From SYOC01 sp964441775 (GTDB lineage: Bacteria > Desulfobacterota > Binatia > Bin18): a stretch of DNA of 64,000 nt. Position 1 is the first letter of the stretch, and each line of letters begins with the position of its first letter. The DNA lies in NCBI GenBank assembly GCA_964441775.1, contig CAYTVL010000026.1, positions 1 through 64,000 on the forward strand, in the 5' to 3' direction. This document shows, piece after piece, positions 32,129 through 40,830 of this stretch. Made by a program: the position numbers and the translations under genes. The notes below the pieces were generated by a model that had not been told where the DNA came from, did no database searches, and saw nothing but the letters and a program-made list of their open reading frames with translations.

Positions 32129-32560
32129 ATGCGTCTGGGGAAATGGAGTCATTTCATTGTGATAGGAGGAGGCCTCCTGTTGGGACTCGCGCCCCAACCA
32201 GGGCGAGGACAAGAACAAGAGGTGGCCGCCGTGGGCAAGCCGCTTTACGAAGACAATTGCATGGCGTGTCACGGACGAACGGGAAAGGGAGATGGCCCCA
32301 TGATGACTTTTGGACTCCTAGTGGTTCCCGCCTCGGACCTGACCCAGTTGAGCAAGCAAAACAACGGCCATTTCCCATTCTGGAAAATTTACCGCATTGT
32401 TGATGGACGGGACGATGTCAAAGGTCACGGCACGCGCGAGATGCCCATCTGGGGGGAAGAATTTCACATGGACACCGGCAATAGCACGATGATCCAAACC
32501 GAAGTGCGCGGAAAGATTCTCTCGTTAGTATACTATCTACAATCGCTCCAAGAAAAATAG
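32129..32560 (+). CDS. Small periplasmic cytochrome c (paralogue B)
   Basis: A 143-residue secreted monohaem cytochrome c with signal peptide MRLGKWSHFIVIGGGLLLGL, haem site CMACH, then GKGDGPMM, and the block FPFWKIYRIVDGRDDVKGHG with the axial Met in TREMPIWGEE. It ends LVYYLQSLQEK, nearly identical to paralogue A. GGAGAAAG precedes ATG 32129. Its neighbour on the minus strand is a broken CBS gene, repeating the cytochrome-plus-CBS pairing seen with copy A. Confidence 0.88.
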   Translation: MRLGKWSHFIVIGGGLLLGLAPQPGRGQEQEVAAVGKPLYEDNCMACHGRTGKGDGPMMTFGLLVVPASDLTQLSKQNNGHFPFWKIYRIVDGRDDVKGHGTREMPIWGEEFHMDTGNSTMIQTEVRGKILSLVYYLQSLQEK

Positions 32561-32652
32561 TCAGCGTCGCCGCGCCGCTGACGCAGACCCTTTATGTCAG
32601 AAGCACGGCGATAATGCCGGTCAAGAAGATTCCGTCAAATGTTCCCGCTATT

Positions 32653-32901
32653 TTATTGCTCTTCCGTCTCCCCTGCAAGCATGGCGTCAAGTAAGTCACT
32701 ACGGGTGATAATGCCGACCAGCTTTCCGTGCTCCACCACGGGCAAAGCGCCGAATCGCTGCCGTCGTAGTTGCTGCGCCGCTTCTCGGAGCGAGGTCTGA
32801 GGAGTGACGGTCACGACATTGTAGGTCATGACTTCTTCGATGATGTGAGAATCGCCATTGCTCGTTAAAAGAACAGAGCAAGTCTTGTACCGTCAGGGGA
32901 G
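32653..32901 (-). pseudogene. Broken CBS-domain gene
   Basis: The frame ending at TAA 32653 reads HIIEEVMTYNVVTVTPQTSL, then FGALPVVEHGKLVGIITRSD and LLDAM, one good CBS motif. Upstream, around 32850-32880, the matching frame changes and only the fragment GAPLTVQDLL remains of a preceding part. There is no start with a ribosome site for the intact half other than ATG 32829. It is a truncated and frameshifted relative of the CBS proteins nearby. Confidence 0.6.
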
Positions 32902-33041
32902 CACCATCATCGCCGCCAAAAGTCATAGGATTTTCCCATTTGTGGGGAAAAAATCCACGCCTCCTGTCGAAGATGAGAAATTGGTCTCTTCCCACTCTGG
33001 CGCCAGGCTTGCTGAAGTAGTGATGAGGAAGGAGGTTAGTT

Positions 33042-33491
33042 ATGGACATTCACAAAATTCTTGTCCCCTTTGATTTCTCCGAACACTCAGAGAAAGCGTG
33101 CGGTTGGGCTATCGCGATGGCGGAGAAATGGCGGGCTCGTATTCTCTTGTTGCATGTCGCGCCGCGTCCGACCTATCCGCCAGTGCTTATCGGGGGGCAT
33201 TTCAACGCCGCGGATTTTGAGGAAGGATTGCGCGCCGATGCGGAAGCCCGTACAAAGGCCTTTGTAGAAAAAACTCCTCATGGTCGCGTGCTCATAGATG
33301 TCAAAGCCCTGATTGGTGAACCGGCTTTCGACATTTGTAAAATCGCGGAAGACGAGCCCTACGACTTGGTGATCATGGGCTCGCACGGCAGAACTGGCTT
33401 GGGCCACATGTTGGTAGGGAGCGTTGCGGAACGGGTGGTGCGCCTCTCTCCTTGTCCCGTGCTAGTCGTGGGCAAAAAGGCGCCAGCGTAA
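33042..33491 (+). CDS. Universal stress protein UspA
   Basis: A 149-residue single-domain Usp. MDIHKILVPFDFSEHSEKAC is the start pattern, and the ATP-binding loop VIMGSHGRTGLGHMLVGSVA, with S-PCPVLVV after it, is complete, so it should bind ATP. AAGGAGG lies nine bases before the ATG. It heads a plus-strand gene whose 3' end faces the tandem Usp gene 16 bases away. Confidence 0.93.
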   Translation: MDIHKILVPFDFSEHSEKACGWAIAMAEKWRARILLLHVAPRPTYPPVLIGGHFNAADFEEGLRADAEARTKAFVEKTPHGRVLIDVKALIGEPAFDICKIAEDEPYDLVIMGSHGRTGLGHMLVGSVAERVVRLSPCPVLVVGKKAPA

Positions 33492-33507
33492 TTCTTCGCC
33501 TCCCACC

Positions 33508-34467
33508 CTATACGCTCCTCACGGCAAGCACGGGGCACGGCGCTGAGCGGATCACTTTCTCGGCGACACTACCCAAAAGCAAGCGACGCACTCCGCTGCG
33601 CCCATGCGTCGCCATCACAATGAGGTCTACCGCTTTTTGTTCGGCAGTGTGCAGGATATTTTCCGCAGCAGCTCCCTCTTGCACGAGCAATTCGACCTGG
33701 GCATGTACACCCAGTAATTGCTGCCGAAACGCTGCAAGTTTCGCATGCGCGACTTGATGGGCGTGCTCCCAGAACGGCTGGGCGGAACGCGGCGGACGGG
33801 CGCGAGACTCTTCCATCAGGTGCTGGATGTCGATCTCCGCTTGGTCCGGCTCGTATATGTCGAGCAAGGGATTCTCGATGGCATGCAAAAGAATCACGTC
33901 CCTGTTTGTCGCGAGTTGTAGAGCCCAGGCTTCACTGGCCGCGCCGCTCGCGCTGCACTCACTAGGAAAGAGCAAGGTATTGAGCCGAGGCGGTGCGGTC
34001 GCATCCGTCATGTTTCGGACAATCAGAACAGGACACGGCGCCGCACGGAGCACAGCTTCCGCCGTGCTGCCAATCATCACACGTTGATACCAGGGGCGAC
34101 CATGCGGTCCCATCACCACCAGACTAGCTGGATGTTCATGCAAGTATTCCAGGATCGTGACAGGCGCACGGCCTTCGCGAAGTTCTATCGTAACGGAAAG
34201 ATCGTGACAATATTGACTGGTAAGCTGCGTCAAAGTTGCATGGACAGACTGTGTGTACGCTGTACGCCAAGCGTCGAGGTTGTCTCCGGGGCCCAAGATC
34301 AGTTCGGTCTGGGCGAAGGGATGATGTTTAATCAATTCAAGAGATTCGTTCACGTGAAAAAGCGTGAGCGTGCCGTGGAACGTACGCGCCATCAGCGCTG
34401 CCCACGCGACGACCGGGGCGGCGTTCTCGTGGCAATCGAGAGGAACAAGATAATGCATTTGAGTCAT
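33508..34467 (-). CDS. Tandem-domain universal stress protein
   Basis: A 319-residue protein with two Usp domains. Domain one (residues about 1-150) has VVMGPHGRPWYQRVMIGSTA followed by APCPVLIVRN; domain two (about 155-319) has VMATHGRSGVRRLLLGSVAE and APCPVLAVRSV. The second loop fits the G-2x-G-9x-G(S/T) ATP motif; the first is looser but still glycine-containing. ATG 34467 or 34458 could start it; no strong ribosome site is seen. It converges on the single-domain uspA. Confidence 0.9.
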   Translation of the reverse strand: MTQMHYLVPLDCHENAAPVVAWAALMARTFHGTLTLFHVNESLELIKHHPFAQTELILGPGDNLDAWRTAYTQSVHATLTQLTSQYCHDLSVTIELREGRAPVTILEYLHEHPASLVVMGPHGRPWYQRVMIGSTAEAVLRAAPCPVLIVRNMTDATAPPRLNTLLFPSECSASGAASEAWALQLATNRDVILLHAIENPLLDIYEPDQAEIDIQHLMEESRARPPRSAQPFWEHAHQVAHAKLAAFRQQLLGVHAQVELLVQEGAAAENILHTAEQKAVDLIVMATHGRSGVRRLLLGSVAEKVIRSAPCPVLAVRSV

Positions 34468-34730
34468 GGACGATGAGAAAAGCAACGGTTATGCCAAGGA
34501 ACGAAAACCAGTAGAGTTACAAGTTCGTTTCTGGACCAAGGCATCTTCTACAAGTCTCCACGTATTACTTCTCTGCCCAATTCATAAGAATCTTATTTTT
34601 CTCCTTTCCCGATTCCAAGAAGATCCCGCCCATCATGCGTGAAGTTCACCTCCAATGCGCGGCAGAGATTTTGCTAAAATCCTCTTGAAAACGTCACAAC
34701 CATGCGTGACAAGAACAAGGAGCAGCAAAC

Positions 34731-35171
34731 ATGAAAGTCAAAGATTTAATGCGCACCAATGTCGTCTCGTTACAAGTCGGCGATACGCTCGGCGTGGCGG
34801 AAGACATCATGACGATGGGCCGCATCCGTCATCTACCCGTGGTTAACGAGGAAAATCTCGTGGTTGGCGTAGTGTCCCAGCGGGACCTGTTTCGCGCCTC
34901 GATTTCGTCCGTCCTGGGATTTGACCGCAGCAAGGAGCACGAATGGATGGGCAAAATCCACGTGCGAGAGGTGATGACGAAAGAAGTGGTGACAGTCGAC
35001 GCGGAGGCGGGACTCGTGGACGTCATAGACAAGTTTATCTCCGAGCAAATCGGGTGCTTGCCAGTCGCCGATCAAAAGGGAAAACTTGTGGGGCTGCTCA
35101 CGGAAACCGACTGTCTGCGCTGCTTTCGAGATCTACTCAAAGCAGGCAAGTTCAAAGAGGTTCTTTCGTGA
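34731..35171 (+). CDS. Tandem CBS-domain protein, second complete copy
   Basis: A 146-residue two-CBS protein, MKVKDLMRTNVVSLQVGDTL with IRHLPVVNEENLVVGVVSQR in the first motif and HVREVMTKEVVTVDAEAGLV with IGCLPVADQKGKLVGLLTET in the second. A distinct insert LFRASISSVLGFDRSKEHEW lies between them. The gene precedes cytochrome paralogue C on the same strand with a gap of about 215 bases. AAGGAGCAG precedes the ATG. Confidence 0.92.
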   Translation: MKVKDLMRTNVVSLQVGDTLGVAEDIMTMGRIRHLPVVNEENLVVGVVSQRDLFRASISSVLGFDRSKEHEWMGKIHVREVMTKEVVTVDAEAGLVDVIDKFISEQIGCLPVADQKGKLVGLLTETDCLRCFRDLLKAGKFKEVLS

Positions 35172-35387
35172 GCGCTTGGGAGCGAGAAACGAAACAAGAG
35201 TCATCACCTAGGCGCCGCAATCCGCCTTGCTAAAAGCTGTTAACCTTGTAACAATTGGGCTTCCATGCGTATACTGCCTAACATACTTCCCAGAGGACGA
35301 GCACCGCCAGCGCAGCGTCACGGTTATTGAGGAAGAGAGGGAGATCAGTTGGTTTTGTTGCTTCGTGTATACGAACAGGAGTTCTCT

Positions 35388-35825
35388 ATGAAATATAATG
35401 AGCCAGGGGTATGGCGAAGGGTGCTTCTCGGCCTGATGGTTGGCGGCGGCGTGTGGCTCTGGGCTGGGACAAGTCTCGCACAGGAACAAGAAGTCTCCAC
35501 CGCTGGGAAGAATGTATTCGCCCAGCATTGCGTCGTTTGCCACGGGCACGATGCGAAAGGCGATGGGGTCGCCTCTTCGTTGCTCACCGTCAAACCAGCC
35601 GACCTGACACAGATCGCCAAGAAGGCTGGCGGCACGTTTCCCTTCTGGAAGGTCTACGGCATAATCGATGGGCGTGAGGACGTTAAAGGCCACGGTACAC
35701 GCGACATGCCCATCTGGGGCGCGGAATTCCGCTCCCAAGCAAGTGCAAGCCCCACCGCGGAGTCGCAAACACGGGGGCGCATTCTAGAACTTGTCTATTA
35801 TATCCAGTCCATACAAGCGAAGTAG
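35388..35825 (+). CDS. Small periplasmic cytochrome c (paralogue C)
   Basis: A 145-residue secreted monohaem cytochrome c. Signal peptide about residues 1-32 (VLLGLMVGGGVWLWAGTSLA), haem site CVVCH, then AKGDGVAS and FPFWKVYGIIDGREDVKGHG with the axial Met in TRDMPIWGAE. The end is LVYYIQSIQAK. CAGGAG lies seven bases before ATG 35388. Together with A and B it forms a trio sharing about 60 residues of nearly identical sequence after the haem site. Confidence 0.88.
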   Translation: MKYNEPGVWRRVLLGLMVGGGVWLWAGTSLAQEQEVSTAGKNVFAQHCVVCHGHDAKGDGVASSLLTVKPADLTQIAKKAGGTFPFWKVYGIIDGREDVKGHGTRDMPIWGAEFRSQASASPTAESQTRGRILELVYYIQSIQAK

Positions 35826-35927
35826 TGCGTGCGGCGACAGGGGGCGGAAAAATCGTGTTCACGTCCGCCCCGGTTTTGCTACGTCCTCACCTCCCCACCG
35901 CATTGAAAAAGAACGATAAACGGCCTT

Positions 35928-36314
35928 ATGCGCACTTCTCCTTCGCGGAAGAAACAACTCAACGATATTTGTCTCTACACTTTTCCTGATTCTTTTAGCT
36001 TCGCTCGTCAGCTCGCACGAGCACTGAGGAGTGAAGTAAAGCCAGTCAGCCTCCATCGCTTCCCCGATGGAGAAAGCCTAGTTTGCGTACATGCGCCTAC
36101 AAGCAGCGCCGCCGTATTCGTTCAGTCCTTACACAATCCGAACGTCAAGCTCGTGGAAGCGTTGCTTGCTGCTGACGCCATGCGACGGTCCGGTGCGAAG
36201 CGCGTTATTTTGGTCGCGCCTATGCGGAAGGGCATTCCGACATGGTCCACTTCGGCTTCTAAACAGACGCCTTCGTCCTTCAACAGAGCCTGTAGGAAAG
36301 TAGTACGTCAATGA
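35928..36314 (+). pseudogene. N-terminal fragment of a PRPP synthetase-like protein
   Basis: Residues about 15-100 read YTFPDSFSFARQLARALRSE, VSLHRFPDGESLVCVHAP and VKLVEALLAADAMRRSGAKR-VILVAP, the N-terminal domain of ribose-phosphate pyrophosphokinase. After VAP the expected YLPYMRQDRxF segment is missing. The frame runs into unrelated residues and stops at 128, far short of about 300. In the third frame AEGHSDMVHFGF can be read at the break, suggesting a junction with another fragment. The phosphoribosyltransferase part is absent. Confidence 0.7.
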
Positions 36315-36409
36315 AAACTGCTCGAAGCGAAGAGGGGCAGGACGTCCGTGAGCGGCGCGCTAGGCAGGGAGGGCGCCCGTTCGTATAATAGCGGCCCAGG
36401 AGAGGGGCG

Positions 36410-39400
36410 ATGGCGTTTCTAGAAGTCGTGGATCAGGTCAGTGCACTCTTGCGCAGCCGGGGGCGGATCTCGTATCGTGCTCTCCTGCTAGAGTTTGCCC
36501 TGGATGAAGCGCAGCTCGCGGCGCTCAAGGAAGAGCTGATCGACGTCCAAGAACTGGCGATAGATAAAGACGGTAAGATGTTGGTCTGGGCAGGCGCTGC
36601 GCCAGTCCTGAGTGCTGAGTCCCGAGTCCTGAGCTCTTCCCAGCTTGCAGCACCCGACGCTAAACCTCCCATCAGTTATACTCCGGCCCATCTCGCTGAA
36701 CGCATCCGTGCAGCGGTCATCACGGACGGTGAGCGCAAAACCATCACGGCCCTGTTTGTTGATCTCAAAGGCTCGACGGCGTTGATTGAAGGGCTCGACC
36801 CTGAAGAAGCCCAAACGATTATTGATCCGGCTTTACAACTGATGATGGACGCCGTGCATCAGTATGAGGGCTTTGTCGCCCAAGCCTTAGGTGATGGCAT
36901 CTTCGCGTTGTTCGGCGCACCGCTGGCTCATGAAGACCATCCCCAGCGGGCGGTGTATGCGGCGCTGCGCATGCAGGAAGAGATGCGCCGGTATGCGGAT
37001 ACGCTACGCCAGCAAGGCTATCCACCTTTGCTCATACGGGTGGGGCTCAACACCGGGGAAGTGGTGCTGCGCTCGATTCGCAAAGACGACTTGCATGCGG
37101 ACTACGTCCCGGTGGGGCACTCGACCAACCTGGCGGCGCGCATGGAACAGCTAGCGAGTCCCGGTGCCATCGTCGTCTCGGCGTACACGTACAAACTGAC
37201 CGACGGCTACTTCGTCTTTAAGGATCTAGGACCCACGCAGATCAAAGGAGTGACTGACTCGCTCAACATCTACGAAGTGCTCGGCGTAGGTCAATTGCGC
37301 ACGCGGCTGCAAGTCTCGGTTCGACGCGGCCTGACCCGTTTCGTCGGACGCCAAAGCGAGATGGAACAACTCCGACAAGCACTGGAGCAGGCCAAAGCGG
37401 GGCACGGGCAGATCGCGGGTGTGATAGGTGAGCCAGGGCTCGGCAAGTCGCGCCTCTTTTACGAATTCAAGCTGCTCTCCCTCAGCGGCTGTCTATTGCT
37501 GGAAGCCTATTCAGTGTCGCATGGCAAAGCCTCACCGTATCTGCCGGTAATTGAGCTGCTCAAGAACTACTTGCGGATTGAGCCGCACGACGACGAACGT
37601 ACACGGCGACAGAAAGTTATCGGTAAAGTATTGGAACTGGACCGCAGCCTCGAAGACACGCTGCCGTATCTGTTTACGCTGCTCGGCATTGATGAGCAGC
37701 AATCGACCTTGGCGCAAATGGATGCGCAGATCCGGCGACGGCGGACGTTTGACGCGCTCAAGAAGTTGTTCTTGCGCGAGAGTCTCAACCAGCCTTTAGT
37801 CCTGATCTTTGAGGACTTGCATTGGATTGATAGTGAGACGCAGGGTTTTCTTGACGCCCTAAGTGAAGGGATAGCTTCAGCCAAAGTCCTCTTGCTGGTG
37901 AATTACCGCCCGGAATATCACCATGAATGGGGTAGCAAGACCTATTACACTCAACTACGCCTGGCGCCGTTTGGCGCTGCCGAAGCTGAGGAGTTTCTCG
38001 ATGCATTGTTGGGCACGACCGTAGGGGCGCAGCATGCTGCGCCCCTACAAGACCTCAAGCAACTCATCCTCGACAAAACCCAAGGCTCCCCATTCTTCAT
38101 GGAAGAGATCGTGCAGACATTAGTGGAAGAGGGCATGCTCACCGGGGTCCTGGGCCACTATCAACTGATGCGGCAAGTTGCAACGTTGCAGCTTCCCACG
38201 ACCGTGCAAGCGGTCCTTGCTGCCCGCATCGATCGCCTCACCCCAGAGGAGAAAGCGCTCCTGCAACAGCTCGCGGTCATTGGGCGGCAATTCCCCATGA
38301 GCCTGATCCTCCACGTCATCACTCAACCGGAAGCCGACCTCTACCGGCTGCTGGCGTCATTGCAGCGCAAGGAATTTCTCTATGAGCAACCGGCGTTTCC
38401 CGAGAGCGAGTACGTCTTTAAGCATGCGCTGACGCAGGAGGTGGCCTACGGCACGGTGCTACAGGAGCGACGCAAGGCTCTGCATGAAAAGACCGCTCAA
38501 GCCATTGAAGCGCTATACCACACAACGCTCCATGAGCATTACAGCGACCTGGCGCATCATTACCGTCGTAGTGGCAATGCTGAAAAGGCCGTGGAGTATC
38601 TCAGCCTGGCGGGGCAGCAAGCAGCGTGGCAGTCGGCCAACGCGGATGCTATCACTCTTCTCACCACGGCTCTTGAACTGCTCAAGACCCTGCCGGACAC
38701 TGCCGCCAGAGCCCGTCAAGAATTGATCCTCCAATTGAGCCTTGGCGCATCATTGATGGTGACGAAGGGGTTTAGCGCCGCCGAAGTGGAACAGTCCTAC
38801 ACTCGCGCGCAGGAGCTGTGTCTACAGGTGGGGGAACCGCTCCAGATCGCACAAGTCCTGTTTGGGCTACACTCATCCAACGCAGTGCGAGGGAATTTTA
38901 AAGCATCGCGTGCCTTGGGGGAACAATTCCTCACCGTCGCCTACAGACGGCAGGATGCCACCCTGTCTCTCGTGGTCCATTCACTGTTGGGGTTAACCTT
39001 GCTCTGGCGCGGAGAGTTTGCCCTAGCACAGGCGCATCTTGAGCAAGCTGGGGCTTTCTATGATCCTGCGCCCCACCATGACCTAGCCTACCATATGGGA
39101 CAGGACCCGGGGGTACTAGCTCTAGGCTATGCAGCGCTGACCTTCTGGCATCGGGGCTACCCAGACCAGGCCCTGGAGAGGGTCGGTCACGTGCTCTCCG
39201 TAGCTCAAGCCCTGTGGCATCCCTTCAGTTTGGTAGCGACGTTGGTTTGTGTTGCCTTCGCGTATCTGTTCCGCGGCGAAGGCCAAGAGGCCCAAGCCCA
39301 AACGGAGGCGTTACTGACGTTGGCTCACGAGCATGGGTTTGCACAGTGGTTGGCCTTCGGAACGGCCCTGCAGGGCTGGGCGCTCGTCGAGCGGGCCGCG

Positions 39401-39721
39401 CAGTCAGGCACCCGGAAGCAGAGAGAAGCAGGAGTCGCGCAGCTCCGAGAGGGGCTGGCCGCCTGGCGGGCCACGGGGGCAGAGCTGTTTGTCCCACTAT
39501 GTCTGGGTGCGTTAGCCCAGGGTTATGGGCAAAACGGCCAAGCGCAAGAAGGGCTGAAGGTAATCGCCGAGGCGCTGGCTATGGTGGAGAAGAATGACGA
39601 ACGCTGGACCGAAGCCGAACTCTACCGTCTCAAAGGGGAACTCCTGCTGATGCAGGCGGAGAAATTGAGAGAGTCACCGCCCGGCGCTGAAGCACTGGGT
39701 TCAGGCCACAAAGGGGACTGA
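36410..39721 (+). CDS. Class III cyclase-like, AAA ATPase and TPR regulator (paralogue 2)
   Basis: An 1103-residue protein colinear with the one at 2236-5505: N-terminal domain (VVDQVSALLRSRGRISYRAL), cyclase domain (LFVDLKGSTALIEGLDPEEA; GDGIFALFGAPLAHED; VGHSTNLAARMEQLASPGAI), P-loop ATPase (GEPGLGKSRL; LIFEDLHWIDSETQ) and TPR tail. Two features differ from paralogue 1: the ATPase contains the insert VGAQHAAPLQ, encoded by a perfect palindrome, and the C-terminus extends beyond AEKLRE by SPPGAEALGSGHKGD, encoded by repeat sequence. The linker words (ctgagtgctgagtcccgagt) also differ. The ATG at 36410 follows an AGGAGAGG site. Confidence 0.88.
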   Translation: MAFLEVVDQVSALLRSRGRISYRALLLEFALDEAQLAALKEELIDVQELAIDKDGKMLVWAGAAPVLSAESRVLSSSQLAAPDAKPPISYTPAHLAERIRAAVITDGERKTITALFVDLKGSTALIEGLDPEEAQTIIDPALQLMMDAVHQYEGFVAQALGDGIFALFGAPLAHEDHPQRAVYAALRMQEEMRRYADTLRQQGYPPLLIRVGLNTGEVVLRSIRKDDLHADYVPVGHSTNLAARMEQLASPGAIVVSAYTYKLTDGYFVFKDLGPTQIKGVTDSLNIYEVLGVGQLRTRLQVSVRRGLTRFVGRQSEMEQLRQALEQAKAGHGQIAGVIGEPGLGKSRLFYEFKLLSLSGCLLLEAYSVSHGKASPYLPVIELLKNYLRIEPHDDERTRRQKVIGKVLELDRSLEDTLPYLFTLLGIDEQQSTLAQMDAQIRRRRTFDALKKLFLRESLNQPLVLIFEDLHWIDSETQGFLDALSEGIASAKVLLLVNYRPEYHHEWGSKTYYTQLRLAPFGAAEAEEFLDALLGTTVGAQHAAPLQDLKQLILDKTQGSPFFMEEIVQTLVEEGMLTGVLGHYQLMRQVATLQLPTTVQAVLAARIDRLTPEEKALLQQLAVIGRQFPMSLILHVITQPEADLYRLLASLQRKEFLYEQPAFPESEYVFKHALTQEVAYGTVLQERRKALHEKTAQAIEALYHTTLHEHYSDLAHHYRRSGNAEKAVEYLSLAGQQAAWQSANADAITLLTTALELLKTLPDTAARARQELILQLSLGASLMVTKGFSAAEVEQSYTRAQELCLQVGEPLQIAQVLFGLHSSNAVRGNFKASRALGEQFLTVAYRRQDATLSLVVHSLLGLTLLWRGEFALAQAHLEQAGAFYDPAPHHDLAYHMGQDPGVLALGYAALTFWHRGYPDQALERVGHVLSVAQALWHPFSLVATLVCVAFAYLFRGEGQEAQAQTEALLTLAHEHGFAQWLAFGTALQGWALVERAAQSGTRKQREAGVAQLREGLAAWRATGAELFVPLCLGALAQGYGQNGQAQEGLKVIAEALAMVEKNDERWTEAELYRLKGELLLMQAEKLRESPPGAEALGSGHKGD
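38021..38048. repeat. Perfect 28-bp palindrome inside the cyclase-ATPase coding sequence
   Basis: The sequence gtaggggcgcagca is followed directly by its own reverse complement, giving a perfect palindrome in frame with the gene. It encodes VGAQHAAPL in the ATPase region. The paralogous protein has no such insert at this point: between LLG and LKQLIL it has 7 residues where this one has 13. The same palindrome type is common in environmental genomes. Confidence 0.9.
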
Positions 39722-39784
39722 AGTCCCCTCAGAGCCTGGGACACCAGGCTTCGCATCGTGCGCCTGACGATTCATCGTCGGGCG
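39713..39784. repeat. Cluster of three palindromes after cyclase paralogue 2
   Basis: GGGGACTGAAGTCCCC (39713-39728) contains the stop codon of the cyclase gene. It is followed by GCCTGGGACACCAGGC (39734-39749) and a stem cgcctgacga-ttca-tcgtcgggcg (39761-39784) with the same TTCA loop as the hairpin after rplS. The trio could end transcription. Confidence 0.75.
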
Positions 39785-39834
39785 CAGCAACGGAGCAAAG
39801 TGTGACGACGTGTACGAATCTTCCGTGGTTCGAT

Positions 39835-40311
39835 TTAGCTCGCAATCTGCCCGCTCACCAGTCCCTCAATGGTCGCTATGCCGAGCACGTTCTCGTCTTT
39901 GTCGAGGACTTCGAAGAGGCGACCGTCCGGTGCTTGCATACTGAAAAAGACCAAAGAGCCTACCGGCCCAGCATATTCCATGTGCGCTTCACCATCAGGG
40001 GTGCGGGAATAGTGGCCAGGTTGGCGTATTTTATGGATCGTTTGGTTGGCGGTTGTTTCAACAACGTGGTGTTCACCTTCGAGGATGAGCGTGGTGGTGC
40101 TTCCGAGGTGTCGATGGAAGTGGCAGTACGAGTCCGGCTCCCACTTTACGAGAAAGTCTAAGCAGCCGGCTTCCGGCTCTGCGCCAAGGATCGCCAACCA
40201 GTAGTTAATCGGGTAGTCGAATTGATCCCCACCTTCGAAATGCATCCACTTGAGATTGTTCAAGTTGAATCCAGAAATTGGACTGGGTGGTAGTGTCACG
40301 ACGGCGGCCAT
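39835..40311 (-). CDS. Cupin-domain protein
   Basis: A 158-residue single cupin. Motif 1 is SYCHFHRHLGSTTTLILEGE and motif 2 is TPDGEAHMEYAGPVGSLVFF, giving the metal ligands His, His, Glu and His. It may be a dioxygenase, isomerase or storage/regulatory cupin; the sequence does not say. GGAGGAACC lies eight bases before ATG 40311. It runs convergent to the cyclase paralogue and is followed upstream by an uncertain small ORF. Confidence 0.8.
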   Translation of the reverse strand: MAAVVTLPPSPISGFNLNNLKWMHFEGGDQFDYPINYWLAILGAEPEAGCLDFLVKWEPDSYCHFHRHLGSTTTLILEGEHHVVETTANQTIHKIRQPGHYSRTPDGEAHMEYAGPVGSLVFFSMQAPDGRLFEVLDKDENVLGIATIEGLVSGQIAS

Positions 40312-40394
40312 CAGAGGTTCCTCCAAAAAACTTAGTGGCTATCTCTTCTCATCGGTTTTCTGCACTGTCAACCCCATGTGAGGAGGTTCTCGTT

Positions 40395-40544
40395 TCAACT
40401 TCCTCGGGTGATGGACCCCACATCATCGTTCAACTGATCAATCAGAAACGACAGTTCGTGGGTGATATCCTTAACGCTGCGATGTTCTCGGTAGGCAGCA
40501 ACGACTTCATTCAACAAGCAGCGCAGGAGGGTATCGCGGAGCAT
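40395..40544 (-). CDS. Small helical ORF, doubtful
   Basis: From ATG 40544 the product is MLRDTLLRCLLNEVVAAYRE then HRSVKDITHELSFLIDQLND, a plausible helical protein of 49 residues. The frame is open upstream to 40670, but that part is Arg/Gly-rich and not convincing. No family recognised. The 520 bases between the cupin gene and the next plus-strand start contain nothing else I can support. Confidence 0.3.
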   Translation of the reverse strand: MLRDTLLRCLLNEVVAAYREHRSVKDITHELSFLIDQLNDDVGSITRGS

Positions 40545-40830
40545 GCCCCGCTCTTGACCCCGCTGTGCTCCTTCAGCGATAAGCGTGCCAGAACCAGCGT
40601 CTTCTAAAACCAAGCACTTTCTCCGGGGCACGCCTCTCCCGTGTCGAGGTTGGAAGCAAGCGTCTTTCAAGCATTGTCGCCAAAGGATACACTTCAGGTT
40701 CGGTCACGCCGCTTTGCACGCGTAAGAATCTCCCGCGCGCTCCTTCCCATTTTTGCGAGGAAGGACGACAAAACCAGCGGCATTCCTAGGTCCACTTCTT
40801 GCTGATTCTCCCAAGGGGAGGGAGAAATTT

